Assembly: GCF_032854445.1 (NCBI RefSeq)
Contig: NC_088295.1
Coordinates: forward strand, 43,451,385-43,515,384
Direction: 5' to 3'
Length of the DNA: 64,000 nt
Origin: Liolophura sinensis
Lineage: Eukaryota; Mollusca; Polyplacophora; Chitonida; Chitonidae
Of the stretch, positions 1 to 52,930 are shown piece by piece (position 1 is the first letter of the stretch; the number at the start of each line of letters is the position of its first letter). The translations under genes and the position numbers were made by a program. The notes beneath the pieces are model-generated. The model saw only the letters and a program-made list of their open reading frames with translations, was not told the origin of the DNA and did no database searches.

Positions 1-49
1 TAATCCAGCAGGACAAAACAGAAGTTTGAATACTATTGTTATATTTTAG

Positions 50-40055
<40,006 letters not shown>

Positions 40056-40279
40056 TCGAAAAAAAACAATTTATGTCTTTTAACAGGGCTGAAGAAATAT
40101 GATTTCAGAGCAAATATTTTTTTAACTGAGGTTTAGTCATACTCAGCGCATGTGCCGCTTTTCACGTTCGCTTTACCTCACTGTCACCACTGTGGACAAG
40201 CTTGACTGTTGGAGCCTTTGTGACGTAGGCTTATTTAGGCCCAGCGTCACTACCGATGTTATACGAAGTTATAACCAGT

Positions 40280-40285
40280 AATAAA
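40280..40285 (+). promoter_or_regulatory. Candidate polyadenylation signal AATAAA
   Basis: AATAAA lies 225 bases after the stop of exon A11, and a second AATAAA-like word occurs near 40339. This supports A11 as a true last exon. Cleavage position is not determinable. Confidence 0.5.
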
Positions 40286-41079
40286 ATTATTCATAAAAAG
40301 TCTGTTAGGATGATATGTTGTGTATTAAGTATTAATAGAAATAAATGATGATACAAGAGCTTTTTGTCTTTTCTGATATCACTTCCTGCCTCATCACCCA
40401 GCGCTGTTCACGATTTCTGTATAGAATTGGCAATTGGTGACAGTGGTGTATAGGGAAAGTAGAGAGCGGCGTATGCGCTGTAAGAAGTATGCGGTTTAGA
40501 ATGTAAGCTCGGTGTATATGGTGTTATGAGGGTAATAAAAATCCACAACTAACTGATATAGTTCTAATATTGTGTATTATATATCAAATTGTCTGGAAAC
40601 TTTTTTGCATTCCCTGTGTCATTATTTGAATCATCATGAGAAAATAAACTAATTTTGATTTCTGACAAGGTGTAAAACACCAAATTTTTATGCCGCATTA
40701 CTTACCATGATTGTGAATAGATATAGGCCTACAGCAAGTACGTTACATACAAACAGATATCTGGAGGACATTTAAAGTTTTTTATGTGCGCTGTAGACAA
40801 TTAAAGTTATGGGAAAAACCAAACTAGATAAATGATGACAATATTTTTATTGGTCTGTGCCGGTGTTGTTCTTTCCTTGCGTTTATGACTCCAATAGCTT
40901 CTCATTGCCAAATTTACACACCTTTTGGAAGGATGGAGCCCGTGGCTACACCCATCATACTTAGATTCAAGAATTCATCTAAAATATGCGTTAACATCCT
41001 GTGCAGAAAGACAAATCAATCAGATGATTACAATAGAAATCAGAATAGCAAATGTAGCAATTTCTTCCCATATGGCTAG

Positions 41080-41168
41080 GCCCTCCGTGACCGAGGTGGT
41101 GCAATGACCCAGGGGCCTATCCCCAATGTGGCTGCTGTGAGTTGAAGTCCAGCCCATGCTGGCTTCGG
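41080..41168 (+). mobile_element. SINE family 1, head fragment
   Basis: It has CCTCCGTGACCGAGGTGGTG, CAATGACCCAGGGGCCT and GTGAGTTGAAGTCCAGCCC (B-box region), running directly into the minisatellite at 41166. The body and tail are missing. Confidence 0.8.
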
Positions 41169-41395
41169 TGTATCCTGATGTGTGTGTCGGTATATCCTGA
41201 TGTGTGTGTCGGTGTATCCTGATGTATTTGTCAGTATTTCCTGATGTATGTGTCGATATCGATATATCTAGATGTGTTTGTGCCGGTGTATCCTGATGTG
41301 TGTGTCGATATATCCTGATGTATATGTCGATATGGATATATTCGGATGTATGTGTTGGTGTATCCTGATGTGTGTCGATATATCCTGATGTATTA
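41166..41395. repeat. Minisatellite of TATCCTGATGTGTGTGTCGG type
   Basis: About a dozen imperfect units of 16-20 bases (GTATCCTGATGTGTGTGTCG with variants) expanded at the junction with the SINE head. The reverse strand gives a spurious open frame. Confidence 0.93.
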
Positions 41396-41599
41396 GAGTC
41401 CACCCCAATTAACCTTTGGGGGTGGCTTACCGGATCAGCTTTTCTCAAAATATGTATCTCAGTTGTGCTTCAAATGCATCTAATCATATATCCAACGCGG
41501 CGATGTTATTCAGTACGATGCATACACTGCCTGTGTATAGCTCCCGGGTTACGCGGACTAAAGACACTTTGGAGCATTTGTTCTCGCCATAGCCAGTCG

Positions 41600-41800
41600 G
41601 TCTTTGACCAGTGAGGATGCGTACCGGTGGCTAGCTCGAATCTAGCTGATTCGGTCGCGGTTTTATATCAGGTGATTTTAATACCAGGTACCTGATGATG
41701 GTCTGTGGTTTCCTCGTGCTTTTCCCAGATTCCACTGTCCTTAAACCGATACGCCGCCATAAGAGGAATATTCCTGAAGGAATGGGGTAAAACCCTCAAC
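41600..41800 (+). mobile_element. Degenerate SINE-like copy
   Basis: It has GATGGTCTGTGGTTTCCTCG, CCGATACGCCGCCATAAGAG and GGAATGGGGTAAAACCCTCA, following the order of the family 1 body and tail but with TCCACTGTCCTTAAACCG in place of the CACCATAATG block. It is possibly a third subfamily, with relatives near 6730-6820 and 42990-43080. Confidence 0.5.
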
Positions 41801-43358
41801 ATGAAGCTAAAATTTCATGTACAGAAACTATTCAGACATGCAGGCTTACTTGCGTTTAGTTTTGTCCACAGTCTGTGCAAACAAAATGGCTGAAATGTAC
41901 ACTTGATGCATTTCTAACCGATAAACACTCTAAGAAGAGTGCGAAGGATAAAGTTACAACCAGCGATAAAATGTTCAAGCAATGGAAGAGTAACTGCTTG
42001 TGGGATATTTGTCGAATTGGAAGAGTGGTCACTCCCAACGTAAGTTACAGTGTTGTCACAGTGATTATCTCCCCTTATGTAGGCCTGACAAAAGTTTCGA
42101 GATATCCGTTTCTGGAATTTCTGAATATGATAACAGAATTAGAGAATCGAAAAAAGGACGCCTTCAATACAAATGCTGTGGCGATTGTATTGGAAGTGTC
42201 GGAAGAATGATTGTTAAATCATGCTCTTAATTAAATTTCCCACTTTAGATCCGTCGAAGAGAATGGCCTGGGTTGAGTGATGACTTAATGGTTTCTGATC
42301 AATGGAGACTTACTGTATATAAGTTTGTCGAGGTACAGTATGCCTATTTGAACTAAATATCACACCGCTTTTTCTTCAGGAGTAATTATGTGATTAGTCC
42401 GTCAGCGAATCATGGATGATAAGTTTCACAATTATAATATTTATGATATATGCCTTGATATTTAGTGAGTTTTAAAATGTATTAAGGATACCGGTATGTT
42501 ACTTCTGAGGCCTAAAAAGACAGCTTTCATCATAATATTTTAATTTCTAGTTGTCTTTTGTTATCGACTGAAATAATGGTCTTTCAAAACCGACCATGTT
42601 GCTAACAGAACAGAGTCTTCTTCATACGAACAATGATAGTTTAACAAATCACTGTCTGCCGATGTGTGCTTGTGCCTAGTTGGAAGGCTGGATGACTTAC
42701 GTATAGGCCTCAATTTCACCGTCGTTTCACCCATCGTTTCAGCGCCATCCTAATTTGCAAGATAAAATAAAATCACTGAAGATTTATCATGAAATAATAT
42801 CTTTTACGTGAAAACGTTTTAAGTCTTCATTCTCCTTGTTCCCATACCTGAAAATTATCGTCACTTCCAAATTTCGGCATGTTTATAGTTCAGCTTGGCT
42901 CACTGGAACTATTACGCCCTCGCCCAATAAAGTCGCATGTTCAACTTCAGCTCTCGCTGTTCTGGCTGAGGCCTTAAGTCAGGATGCTCGTCGGTAAATT
43001 AGCAAGGGTCGATGGTTTGCTCCATTCACTCCTCTTTCCTCTATCAAACCTGACCGCTTTCTTATAAGTACAGCAGTAGAACAATGGTAAATCTGATTTA
43101 GACCTGGGTCGCCGCGCATTGCATGGAATGAGGTAAACCTCTTTAGACTGAAACCATCGGCCTATTTAGACTCGGATTTGTCGTCTGCAACGCGTGCAAC
43201 GGTCCAAACGACGGTATAACATAAGCCTACATATACATCCCAGTCAAATTTCCCCTGGAAATTTTGATTCTATGAGGTTGCACTCAGAGGGCGCAATTTT
43301 TCCTTTTTCGTCAACAAACTAGGTTTTCACATCATTACGTGGTCGTTTTTCAGCGTAT

Positions 43359-43406
43359 CCAAAAAAAAAACAAAAAAAAAAAACAAAAACAAAAACAAAA
43401 AAAAAC
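43359..43406. repeat. A-rich (A)nC tract
   Basis: A runs of 5-12 bases separated by single C. No element is attached. Confidence 0.95.
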
Positions 43407-44650
43407 CAACACATCTAAAACAAACTAAGGACATTAGATCAAAAATCAGAAGGCGGCAGCCTGCTACATTTTTACCTGGTACATGGACACACACACGTGA
43501 GAGATCGACACGTTTCTCCTGATGTGTTTTTCTTTCCCATGTTTAATGCCTGGCGTGTGATTCTTCATGACACATCAGTCACTTAGACATTAGTCACAAT
43601 GATAAAAGTCTTCCCGCCTGACCATGATTAATGGCGGACAGCTTTCGATTGGCTTCATTATTACTGTGAGAAGCCGCCTCAGTGGACAGCAGGCCATAAA
43701 TTAAAACATGTTTTGGTGAACATAGCGTAACTGAAGCTTATTCAGTGTTCTTTTCTCCTGTGGCAGAATGGAGCATCATTTACAGTCACAAACACATTAT
43801 GTATTCGTGTGTCTTGTTGCGTTCATTTGTCAGTATACTTTTGTCGTATTTTTGCCAGCCTTTTTTAAATCTTAGCTTGCATGTACGTCAAGAAACTCCT
43901 TTCTAACAAAGAAGGTTTTATATATCCGTTGTGTTATTGTCAGCTTATTTGATTCAATGTATTATTCCAGTTTCCCAAAACCGCGGAGCCGTTTTGTAAA
44001 GCGTGAGCAAATTTGCGCTGGCGTAACTGTCATGGTAACACATGCTGAAGTGATCCATTGCGCCTTCCTCAAGGTTATGCACGCTTCGATGAACGGACAT
44101 GAAGTTGTGCTAACCAAAAACCGTGTGTATATTTTTGCCACGTTAGTTGCGTACACGCTATAGCAGCTTTTTACCTGCACGTCATGCATGCGCTTTGCGG
44201 AGATCGGTCCAAAAATAGATGTATAGGGTCGCGCCGGCAGTCACAAAAATGCCTCGTACGCCCATGGACAGTAGGCGAACGACGGCATTCGCATAAATTT
44301 GACAGTTTTAAAACTTATATGGATCCTGGGTTCATGATATCAAAAGATTATGATTTGAAATGAGTGTCTCCAAGCATTTGAGTTGTCACATGCACATGAA
44401 GTATAACTCGAGGTTATAATACATTGCAATATTTATCCATGGCTTGTAAGTACGGTTCATCTGATCTTTTTATGCTTACTTCCCTGTTGACTTATAAATT
44501 ATCAACAAAATAGTCCTCAAGTGAAAAATATAATGTCTTTGCCACTTTCTTTGACTTAAAAGTCATAAAACAATTATGTGGAAACATTACTGATCAGGAG
44601 AAGACGAGTACAAGATTTTAATTTTCTGTTTCTCATATACATGCTTAGGG

Positions 44651-44917
44651 GCTCAATTTCGTGGCCGAGCGGTTAGAGTGCCAGTGCGGCACAATGACTC
44701 AGGAGCCTCTCACCAATGCTGGCGCTGTGAGTTCAAGTCCAGATCAGGCTGGCTTCCTCTCTGGTCGTAAGCGGGAAGGTCCTGCAACAACCTGCGGGTG
44801 GTCGTGGGTTGTAGAGCCCGGTTTCCTCCCACTATAATGCTGGCCGCCGTCGTATAGGTCAAATATTCTTGAGTGCAGCGTAACATACCAATCAAATCAA
44901 ATAAATGCATAAATAAG
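44651..44917 (+). mobile_element. SINE family 1, best full-length copy
   Basis: The head GTGGCCGAGCGGTTAGAGTG is a clear tRNA-Leu/Ser-like A box, and GTGAGTTCAAGTCCAG is the B box. The body has GGTGGTCGTGGGTTG and CACTATAATGCTGGCCGCC, and the tail is TTGAGTGCAGCGTAACATAC with CAATCAAATCAAATAAAT. It defines the complete unit at about 265 bp. It recalls molluscan V-SINE families such as RUDI, but identity was not tested. Confidence 0.9.
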
Positions 44918-46956
44918 TTATAATCGTTCCAACGTCAAATTAATAATGCAAAGATGAACTTTCAGCTCTACGAGTGTTTTATTTATTCCATAGCTACACA
45001 GTGAATGAATCTGTAAGTAATCACAGCATAAAAGACGTCAATTATGTACATGTATCTTTACGAAAAGAAATATTCCAGTGAAAAGTGAATTGGCTCTTCT
45101 GGTGGCATAACAAGTCAGGAAAGTGGTAAAGGTGCGAAAAGACTTATATACAGTAAATTATTTTGTATTCAACATGCAGCACTCGGCTTGTCGTCACGCT
45201 CCTTTCCCCCAGCTATATATAATGGATGAAAAAAAATACTAACTAAATCTACTACTTGTGAAGAAACCATCATCACACCTTACTCTCAATGCTTGCAGTG
45301 CGCCATTCCTTAACATAAGTTTTCTTTATTTGTCCTAAGCTTTGGGTTCGTTTGCATGGGCGTTATATTGACTGCAACCGATTTATAATATCTCGTCTAT
45401 GGAGATGTTGGTGTTCTTCATCGTGTCTCTGTCTGGCTGAGGCAATGCGGGCCTTCCTCTTAACTTTTCCCTTCTCAGGGGGATGGCAGTGGACATTCTG
45501 TTGTCCAGATTAGCCTTAATCCTGATCCTGTTTCAGCTCAATTGACTCTCGGAGCCGTGGTTTTCCGGAAGGGTGCACATTACCAACGAATGAAACAAAG
45601 AAAGCTACGTCACTGTTGTCGTTTTCTTTTAGAGACTCACATCTTAAGAGTCCATCTTGCTTCAGTTGCTTCAACACCGCCTGCTCTGTGTCTCTCTTAC
45701 GGGGCTCCTCAAGCTTTGACGGAAGGGAAAGGGGTAAGTAAATGGATTCAACAAGTGTGACGTCTGAATCATCTTAGGACTTCTTCCTGTCCTCAGGCGG
45801 GGCAACTCTTCTTATCTTCTTTGAATGTACACATCCCATGCTCTACAATAGGCCTATGCCACGATATAAGCTCATGAATGATGAAGAGTGAATACAAACG
45901 GTGTCTCCAATCTATGTATTGGCTACATCATCGTCAACAGGGCTCGTGATTTCATCATCGTCACAACGTCTTGACCAATCAGCTTAACTGGCGCGTCATA
46001 TTCTACCGAGAAACGTGACGTCAACGTTACAATACGCGTTACAGACCTCATAAACATCTTGATGCTGTATAATGTGTTTAGTCCTTAATTCAACTCCAAA
46101 TTTGAACCAAACAAGTCTGGGACGAACATTGAAGCGCATTTATTTTTGATGCTACGCCCATGTCACACTAGCTTATTGTCGTCAGATAACTGTGCAACAA
46201 TTGACGCAGCATTACACAAAAATGAGATACCGGCAGAAGTCCAAAGCGGACGCTGGGCAATCCACAACAAGAACACAACATGTTTTGTCGTCGCGCAACA
46301 AAAGACTTGTGACGTGTAAGCCCCAATTAACACTTGCGCCACCTTTTGAGAGAGGAGAATCTGTCGGTACCCCATTGCAACAGCTTATTGTGACTGCTGC
46401 TTCTAGCGCCTCTGTAACCGCAAGAGTTTCAAATGCCTACTGTATTACCTCGGTTATCCCCTTGTTCCCTACTCAGGTGCATGATTTATGGGATTTACCC
46501 TACTTTATATGATAAAATTGCTATGGCATTGGACACTTATTTACAGAACGGGCTGGAGAATGAGTATGCTTTATTAGCGTGTATTCACCCATATTCACAC
46601 TCACCTTCCTAAAAGCTAAACTTCTACACATGATTTTAAGTGTAACGCGTTTCTTTCCCCGTAAACACTTTCATTGCCATCATAAAGATGTAGATGTGCT
46701 AATTTACTAAAATTATGAAATGTTTAGCTCTTACTTCTGTATGTCCAGAACGCTTTTTGGTATCATTCTGATGTGTTATGTCATTTTATGTGGAGTGAAT
46801 TATTACATCGTACGTGGTCAAATGTTCAATGTTTGCTGTAAAACGACGTGAAGCTTGTTCTATCTACATCCATTCAACCAGTGTGGTTTACGCCTCACCA
46901 ATTAATGTACATCTAGGCGAGATAGATGTTGTCACTTGCTCGCTTATGTTTATACA

Positions 46957-47129
46957 ATAGATGGTTTGCAATGGCAGCCATCTTTGAGGTACGTTTGTGT
47001 ATATTGTCCATTGTATGCCCTTTCCAGCCAAGGGCCTCTGCCCAGTTTATGACATTTCTAACAACAGACACACAGTGGGCAATACACAAACTTACCTCAA
47101 AGATGGCTGCCATTGCCAACCATCTATTA
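46957..47129. mobile_element. Fold-back (MITE-like) element
   Basis: The left arm 46957-47011 (AATAGATGGTTTGCAATGGC, AGCCATCTTTGAGGTACGTT) is inverted at 47076-47129 (ACTTACCTCAAAGATGGCTG, CATTGCCAACCATCTATT). Arms are about 54 bp with a handful of mismatches around a centre of about 65 bp. No coding sequence is present. Confidence 0.9.
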
Positions 47130-47297
47130 TGTACGTGGCGGACTCTGTTAATCTAAAACTACTCTGTTAAAGATAACATATAATATTGTTTTCTAAGTGA
47201 TGGTAAAATAGATTCTGCATGTTACTGCAACATAATATTACATTACAGGCTACACACTATCTCGTTGCACGAAGTATTCACTTGGAATAACAGAATA

Positions 47298-47508
47298 AGC
47301 CAGGAATATATTTATTTGTTTATTTATTTATTTATTTGATTGATATTTTACGCCGTTCTCAAGAATATTTCCCTTATACGACGGCGGCCAGCATTATGGT
47401 GGGTGGAAACCGGGCACAGTCCGGGGGAAACCCACGACCATCCGCAGGTTGCTGGCAGACCTTCCCACTTACGGCCGGAGAGGAAGCCAGCATGAGCCAG
47501 TAATATAT
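47298..47508 (-). mobile_element. SINE family 1 copy with likely TSD
   Basis: The minus-strand copy runs from the ATTTATTTATTTATTTG tail through GGCCAGCATTATGGTGGGTG to GGAGAGGAAGCCAGCATGAG. AGCCAGGAATATAT and AGCCAGTAATATAT flank it (one mismatch). The tRNA head is missing. Confidence 0.88.
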
Positions 47509-48174
47509 GTAACATAACATACAGTGTAGCTCGTATAGGATAATCAATTCTGCCATCACTTAGAAAACAGATTTAACGGATGTTTTTATGGAGTGTACAT
47601 AGAATTGGTCAACAAATGATTTAGCTGCTATGTAAATAAATAATGACACTTTTCTTGTACAGTTTCTGATCTTTACGTTAAATTAAACGTCCATGTGCCT
47701 TGATCAGACTTATCGATCAAACCCGGCATAATTGCCTTGCTCCACCATCGTCACCAATAGCAGTTTGGATTAGACTGGCTCCATTACAGCTCCCCGAAAC
47801 CGCCTAAGTTGAAGTGAGCGGAAGACAGCACAAGTGTTGTTTCAATCGCCATAACTCTCCAATAGTTTCCATCGTTGGATCGGTTTCATACGAATATCCA
47901 GGTATATGTATACCATATACCATATAATCTTCATGAATGCTACACATTTTAGTTTAAAAGTCCCTTAGACCTATATATATTTAATTAATTCAATTCAATT
48001 GCCTTTGTTGTTGGTGGGGAGAGGGGGTTCGGTGGTTAAAATTTGAATGAGTGGTGTCAGTGCTTATTACTATAATTTATTAATATAAAATAATATTACT
48101 ATGTATTTATACATTTATTTATCACCGTATGGAAATCTGTCGAACGTTCATGATCCAAGTCTAATCAAAGATTC

Positions 48175-48545
48175 TTCGGGCCTCTAATCCCTACAAAACT
48201 CCGTGTAAAACATCTACGTCTCTAACCCGTATAAAGCAGCTGGGCTCAGTTGTTCAAAGATGTCAGACATGTACGATAATCGCACATATAGGTAATGGTG
48301 CGGTAATAGTTACGTATAAAAAATATCGCTCCACAAATGTACAATAAAAAAAATGTCATACGCCGCTTTATTAAACTGGGATAAGGGCCTCTAACTCGTA
48401 CACAAACATCTGAGCCTCTAACCCGAACACAAACTTCTGGGCCACTAACCTGTACCATAACATATGGGCCTCTAACCTGTACAAAAACTCCGGGCGTCTA
48501 ACCCGTACAAAATTCTGTATAAAATATCTGGGCCTCTAACCCGTG
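48175..48545. repeat. Degenerate minisatellite, GGGCCTCTAACCCGTACA type
   Basis: At least eight imperfect units of roughly 30 bases carry CCTCTAACCCGTACAAAA and TCTGGG. They are interrupted at 48240-48375 by unrelated sequence. Confidence 0.88.
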
Positions 48546-51500
48546 TCAAAAAAAAGTTAAATTTTGCCATTAGGCCCTACTTCGGTCAATACCACAGACG
48601 AGAGTGAACCAATTTCCTAAGCAGGGATATTTATTATCCCAATTTCAATCGTAAACGTGGGCTGCGCCAAGCGGCACCTCAGCCATGCATCGCCTGTCAC
48701 ATGCTCCGGGTAAACCCACGCTATCCGTCACGCCTGTAGTACCTACCCCTTTTCCCGCTTCTGCGGAGACAATGACACCCGGAGAAAGACATTTCATTTT
48801 AATTCTTCCACGTCAAATGAAATTATATGTCTAATTAAACAAAATGCTGATGGAGAATTACCGCTTTGGGTTTAATACACTCTCGGTCTCATCTAGAAGA
48901 GTAAAACTGAGAAATCAGACATGCCGTGTGTAGCGCCATATATATTGTTTAGTCAAGAGATTCTTCAGAAAATATGATCACATACTCGGGTAAGTGTACC
49001 CAGAAGACAACCATGACAGCTTGACGATTCCAGTCTAGACGGGAAATGCCGAGAGGTTACGATTGAGATTTAGCGGAAAAGGCCGAATGTTGCACTCCGG
49101 AGAGGACAGAGGTTCGGCGGGGTCGCACATGTCAGACAAAACAAACTCGTCCTAGTTTGTGGGCAGACTGTGCAAGTACGCGCACAAGGTGCGAAGATGA
49201 TGTTTTGCCGTGACGTCTGCCATGACCAGCGACAGTTTTTGCTGCCTGACTCCTGAGATATCATCCATATCTGGAGAGCATCGCATCACAAGTTGCTGCC
49301 TCAAGTTCTTGAAACTGGATAGAGGTTTTAGTAAGTTTGGTGAGGAGGCTCTCGAGTAGGGTAACTCACCGATATGGTTTTACCATTGGTTTAGGGCTGA
49401 GGCTCTCAACTAGGGGTGATCCTTGTGAATCACAGTATCACAAGTCCTGTCAACTATGTGTAAATTAATGATGATGTTTCTTGAGAATGGCTAAAAAGCA
49501 TGACAATGTAGAATACATGCAATACAAAATTTCAGAGAAAACAGTGATTCTGACGGTGGAGTTTTAAAGTTTTAGTTAATATAGGCCTACTTATGTACTG
49601 TCTGTAGTCCACATGTTCAGTACCGCTAGTTGACATCCGTTCTTGGAGTAACAGTTATCATAATCAAGAGAGGAAAGTATTCTGTAAGACGAGTCGGAAG
49701 TTGGAGGTTACGTGATGACCCTTTAGTGTCTAAAACAAAATGACCGCCTAATGTTAAAACACTGGGGAAAAGGTCACTTTTTACCACTTTGCTAGCGATC
49801 AGTAAGGCTTAGTACAAAATAACATCAAGAAAGCTCTGCTGAAATACTCAGACTATCTTGAAAGCTGAAAATTATACAAATCCAACGGATACAAGATTGC
49901 TGATAGCGATTCAAAAATAGGAATTTTCCTATGCAATAACGTTAAGAGGACAGTTTTCTTCACCCACGCCGTTGTTACTAAGGAGATCACATGATCTCTA
50001 TCTTCCGATCTGTCTTACAGAATCACAATGTTTTAAATACATACCAATACTACCATTTGAATGTTATGTTTCACTTTGTTAAAAGCAAACACTCATGTCA
50101 GCATATGATAACTAGGAAAGGTAGTTTTCTAATGACAATTACCACCATAAGCAGCACGGATGTATAGGATAACCTTATGTGACGTGTGGATGTTAAAACC
50201 AGATATCAATACATGCCTTCAAAAGCTTTCATGTCAATATCACCCTTTTTAAATCAGCTGATTTGATTTCCAGAAGCTAGGGCCCCTATTCAGGAAACTC
50301 TATGGCTGTACACTTCCCTAACCCGCCCTTGTGTAGCTGTCTAACCTACTCACTCAACAGATCCCTACAACTACCAGTCCATTTACTGTTTTAAAACTCT
50401 AACATTCATTGTAAGACTGAGTCCATCCCTTTCTCTAAAAAACATGACACATGACTCCCACCTCCTTCCCACTCATGGCAGTTGAACTTACCTCCTCTGC
50501 TCGTTTCTATGTGATTTTCCTGTTGAACCTTCCATACTATTTTTTCAATTTACTACACTTGAAGATGAAACACGTTAACAGTCTGTCTTGATTGCAGGTG
50601 TCGAGAGATACTGAATGGTTTGCAAGATGTTGAAATTTAAGGTTTATCGTTATTCTATGTTAGATTCTAAATACACATTTTTTCTGGCTGCCAGTCAGTT
50701 ATCTATTCTATAAGCTTGGAAATACAACATTTAGTCTATACTTGAGAGGAATATTCTGGTTGTTTTCTTAGGCCTTGTTGCACATTTCTGAAAACATGGT
50801 GCCACGATACGTCAGGAAGAGGGCTGCAGGTGAGCGTGTAAGGTGTGACAGAGTGGTTAAAGGGTATATGAAAGGGAACTGTATTGTAGTTTGATTGTAT
50901 GTCTTAAGCGATCCATCTTTTTCCTACATGACTGGATTGGAATGCTCTGAGCTATCATTGTCACACTCATCCATTAAATGGTCATAGATCTTAGTTCAAA
51001 CTGATACCGATGTCTTCCAGTTTGTGTAAAGTTTATGTTGGTCTCTGTTCACTCATATGGGCAATTTTCAGGAAAATGTATACATAATGGTAAAGAATTT
51101 TTTATTTTGTGACTGTCAAAGATTGAGGCGAAAAGTGCTTTCCTTTGGACTATGTTTGGCTCAGAGTCTTCCCTCAAACCAACAAAGCAGGATTCTTTAC
51201 AGTTTTGAGCAAAGATAAAATTCAATGTTTAAGACTTTGTGTTTACCGTTACGTCATTAACAGTAAAGAAATAACGGTAAAGACATTGTTAATGTATAGA
51301 CAAACTGCCACAGATCACTGACCTAGGAGGAGCAGATTGTTGTTGAGTGTTTATTGAAGGAAAAGGCCAGCTTCGGGAGAAAGACTGGTGAAAAACTGTC
51401 TCTAGAAATATATTTATGTCAAATGTCAGAATTGTCCAGGACTATATGGACAAGACTTCCAGTGGCAAGGTTTTCTGGCATCACATCATATTTCTGGCAT

Positions 51501-52244
51501 CACATCACATGTTAGCTCGTGTTACAAAGTAAGGAGAAGTATTGGTAGTGGATGTCAGATGTTGGCGGTGGTGGTGTCCAGTTTGATTAAAGTTTTGGCT
51601 AATCATATGGTTGCAGTGGCCACCCATAGTACACAAATAGCCAGTCATCTTTGGGGATTTGCATATCAAAGACCAAGGAAGTTTTTTTACCTCATAACTC
51701 AACATTTTGCTCAGCTATTCTCAGGGTTGCAATTGCCTCCCATAGTACCGGTACATGGATTGCCAAATGCAGTTCTTGGTTTGCATATCAAAGACCTCTG
51801 TGGTAAAGTTGTGCACTAACTCCCCCCACAGCATGTTTTACCACCACAATGATTTACAACTCCATAACATATGAATCATTGCTATGAAATCCGTACGCAA
51901 ATGATAAACAGTGATAGTTGTGACAGTATAATGATGTTGGCCTATCTTGTTGATGTAATGGCAAGATCTTAGCACTACATAATTAGAGGATAATATCTGT
52001 GTATGACAGCGTCCTGAAATAACACATTGTGCACCTATATTTATTGCAGCCTAAGACTGCTAATTGCTGATGTACTGGTATATTATTTAAAGAGCCACTG
52101 ACCTGACACAGATTAAGAACATGACAAAACATTTGTGTTTTTAGTTTGAAAAATACTGGAACATTGAAATAATTGTTTTGTATTTCTTAATATGCAGTTC
52201 AGGTTGTGGCTTAACATATACATGTATAAGTATTGGTACAAAAA

Positions 52245-52365
52245 AGCTGCTTGACTTTCTTCTTGGGACGTAAAATGGCTTTAAACTACTGTTCTAAAGC
52301 CGCAGTGGTCAGTTAAGTAGGCTGCTCTGCTGACATCAGCAGTGATATAGCTGTCAAAACAACTC
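52245..52365 (+). repeat. Diverged repeat pair, copy 1 (upstream of exon 1a)
   Basis: It has CTTTCTTCTTGGGACGTAAA, ATGGCTTTAAACTACTGTTC, GCAGTGGTCAG and GTGATATAGCTGTCAAAAC. The same order of blocks recurs at 55855-55975, so the two copies bracket exon 1a of the DPY19L3-like gene. Confidence 0.75.
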
Positions 52366-52930
52366 CATGGGGAAAGAGCTCTAAATAGGTGTGCTAATTA
52401 ATGATGTCACTTCCAAAAATTTCTGACCATTGATGGAAAAGATGCATAAAGTATAGCAGTTATGAAAAGGTGTAAAATATGCAGATTTTTTGTCTCATTT
52501 TTTGGTCATATCTTTCTTCATTTCTTTAAAACCATAATCTTGCATTTATATAGTACGTTTTCATGTATCCTATAAAATAGGTTGACAAACTGAAAACCCT
52601 GAATTCATTGTCAAGTATGTCGTTGATTGGGAGTAATTTGGTGTTTTCTATCTGACCGTACATGATGGCAGTGGTTAGCTCAGGGAGTGACAGAAGTCAA
52701 AGTTTGCTCCAAAATAAACCCAGTACAAGAAGCTATTTAAAAGAAAAATAATATATCAACATTGTGCTAAATTTAATTTTCATCAGAAGATTAGTCTAAA
52801 AACCATTTGAGTGTCACTTTAGAAAAGTTTATTTACACTATGGACATTTATATAGCAATCACACACACACACATACTGCACCCATGTATTGTATTGTATA
52901 AATTTATTGATTCTTTTTGTTTTGTTTCAG

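Larger units (their letters stand above)
40300..52900. other. Intergenic region without convincing genes
   Basis: No ORF here shows family motifs, splice-consistent frames or codon bias like the flanking exons. The region carries SINE copies, three tandem repeats, an A-rich tract at 43359-43406, a fold-back element at 46957-47129 and otherwise unique AT-rich DNA. It separates the cadherin gene from the DPY19L3-like gene and probably contains the promoter and noncoding first exon of the latter. Confidence 0.6.

Noticed and set aside
41875-42210. ORF of 111 codons in the intergenic region
   Set aside because: It begins at GTG, has no recognised motif and is compatible with a chance open frame; an overlapping frame is equally open.
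44660-44742. Possible real tRNA gene (A box and B box present)
   Set aside because: The sequence is the head of a full SINE, lacks an acceptor-stem match and continues into the SINE body.
46192-46512. ORF of 106 codons
   Set aside because: Low-complexity composition and no recognised domain, splice-site or promoter support.
48175-48545. Regularly spaced repeats that might suggest a CRISPR-like array
   Set aside because: Units are imperfect tandem repeats without unique spacers, in an animal genome; it is a minisatellite.
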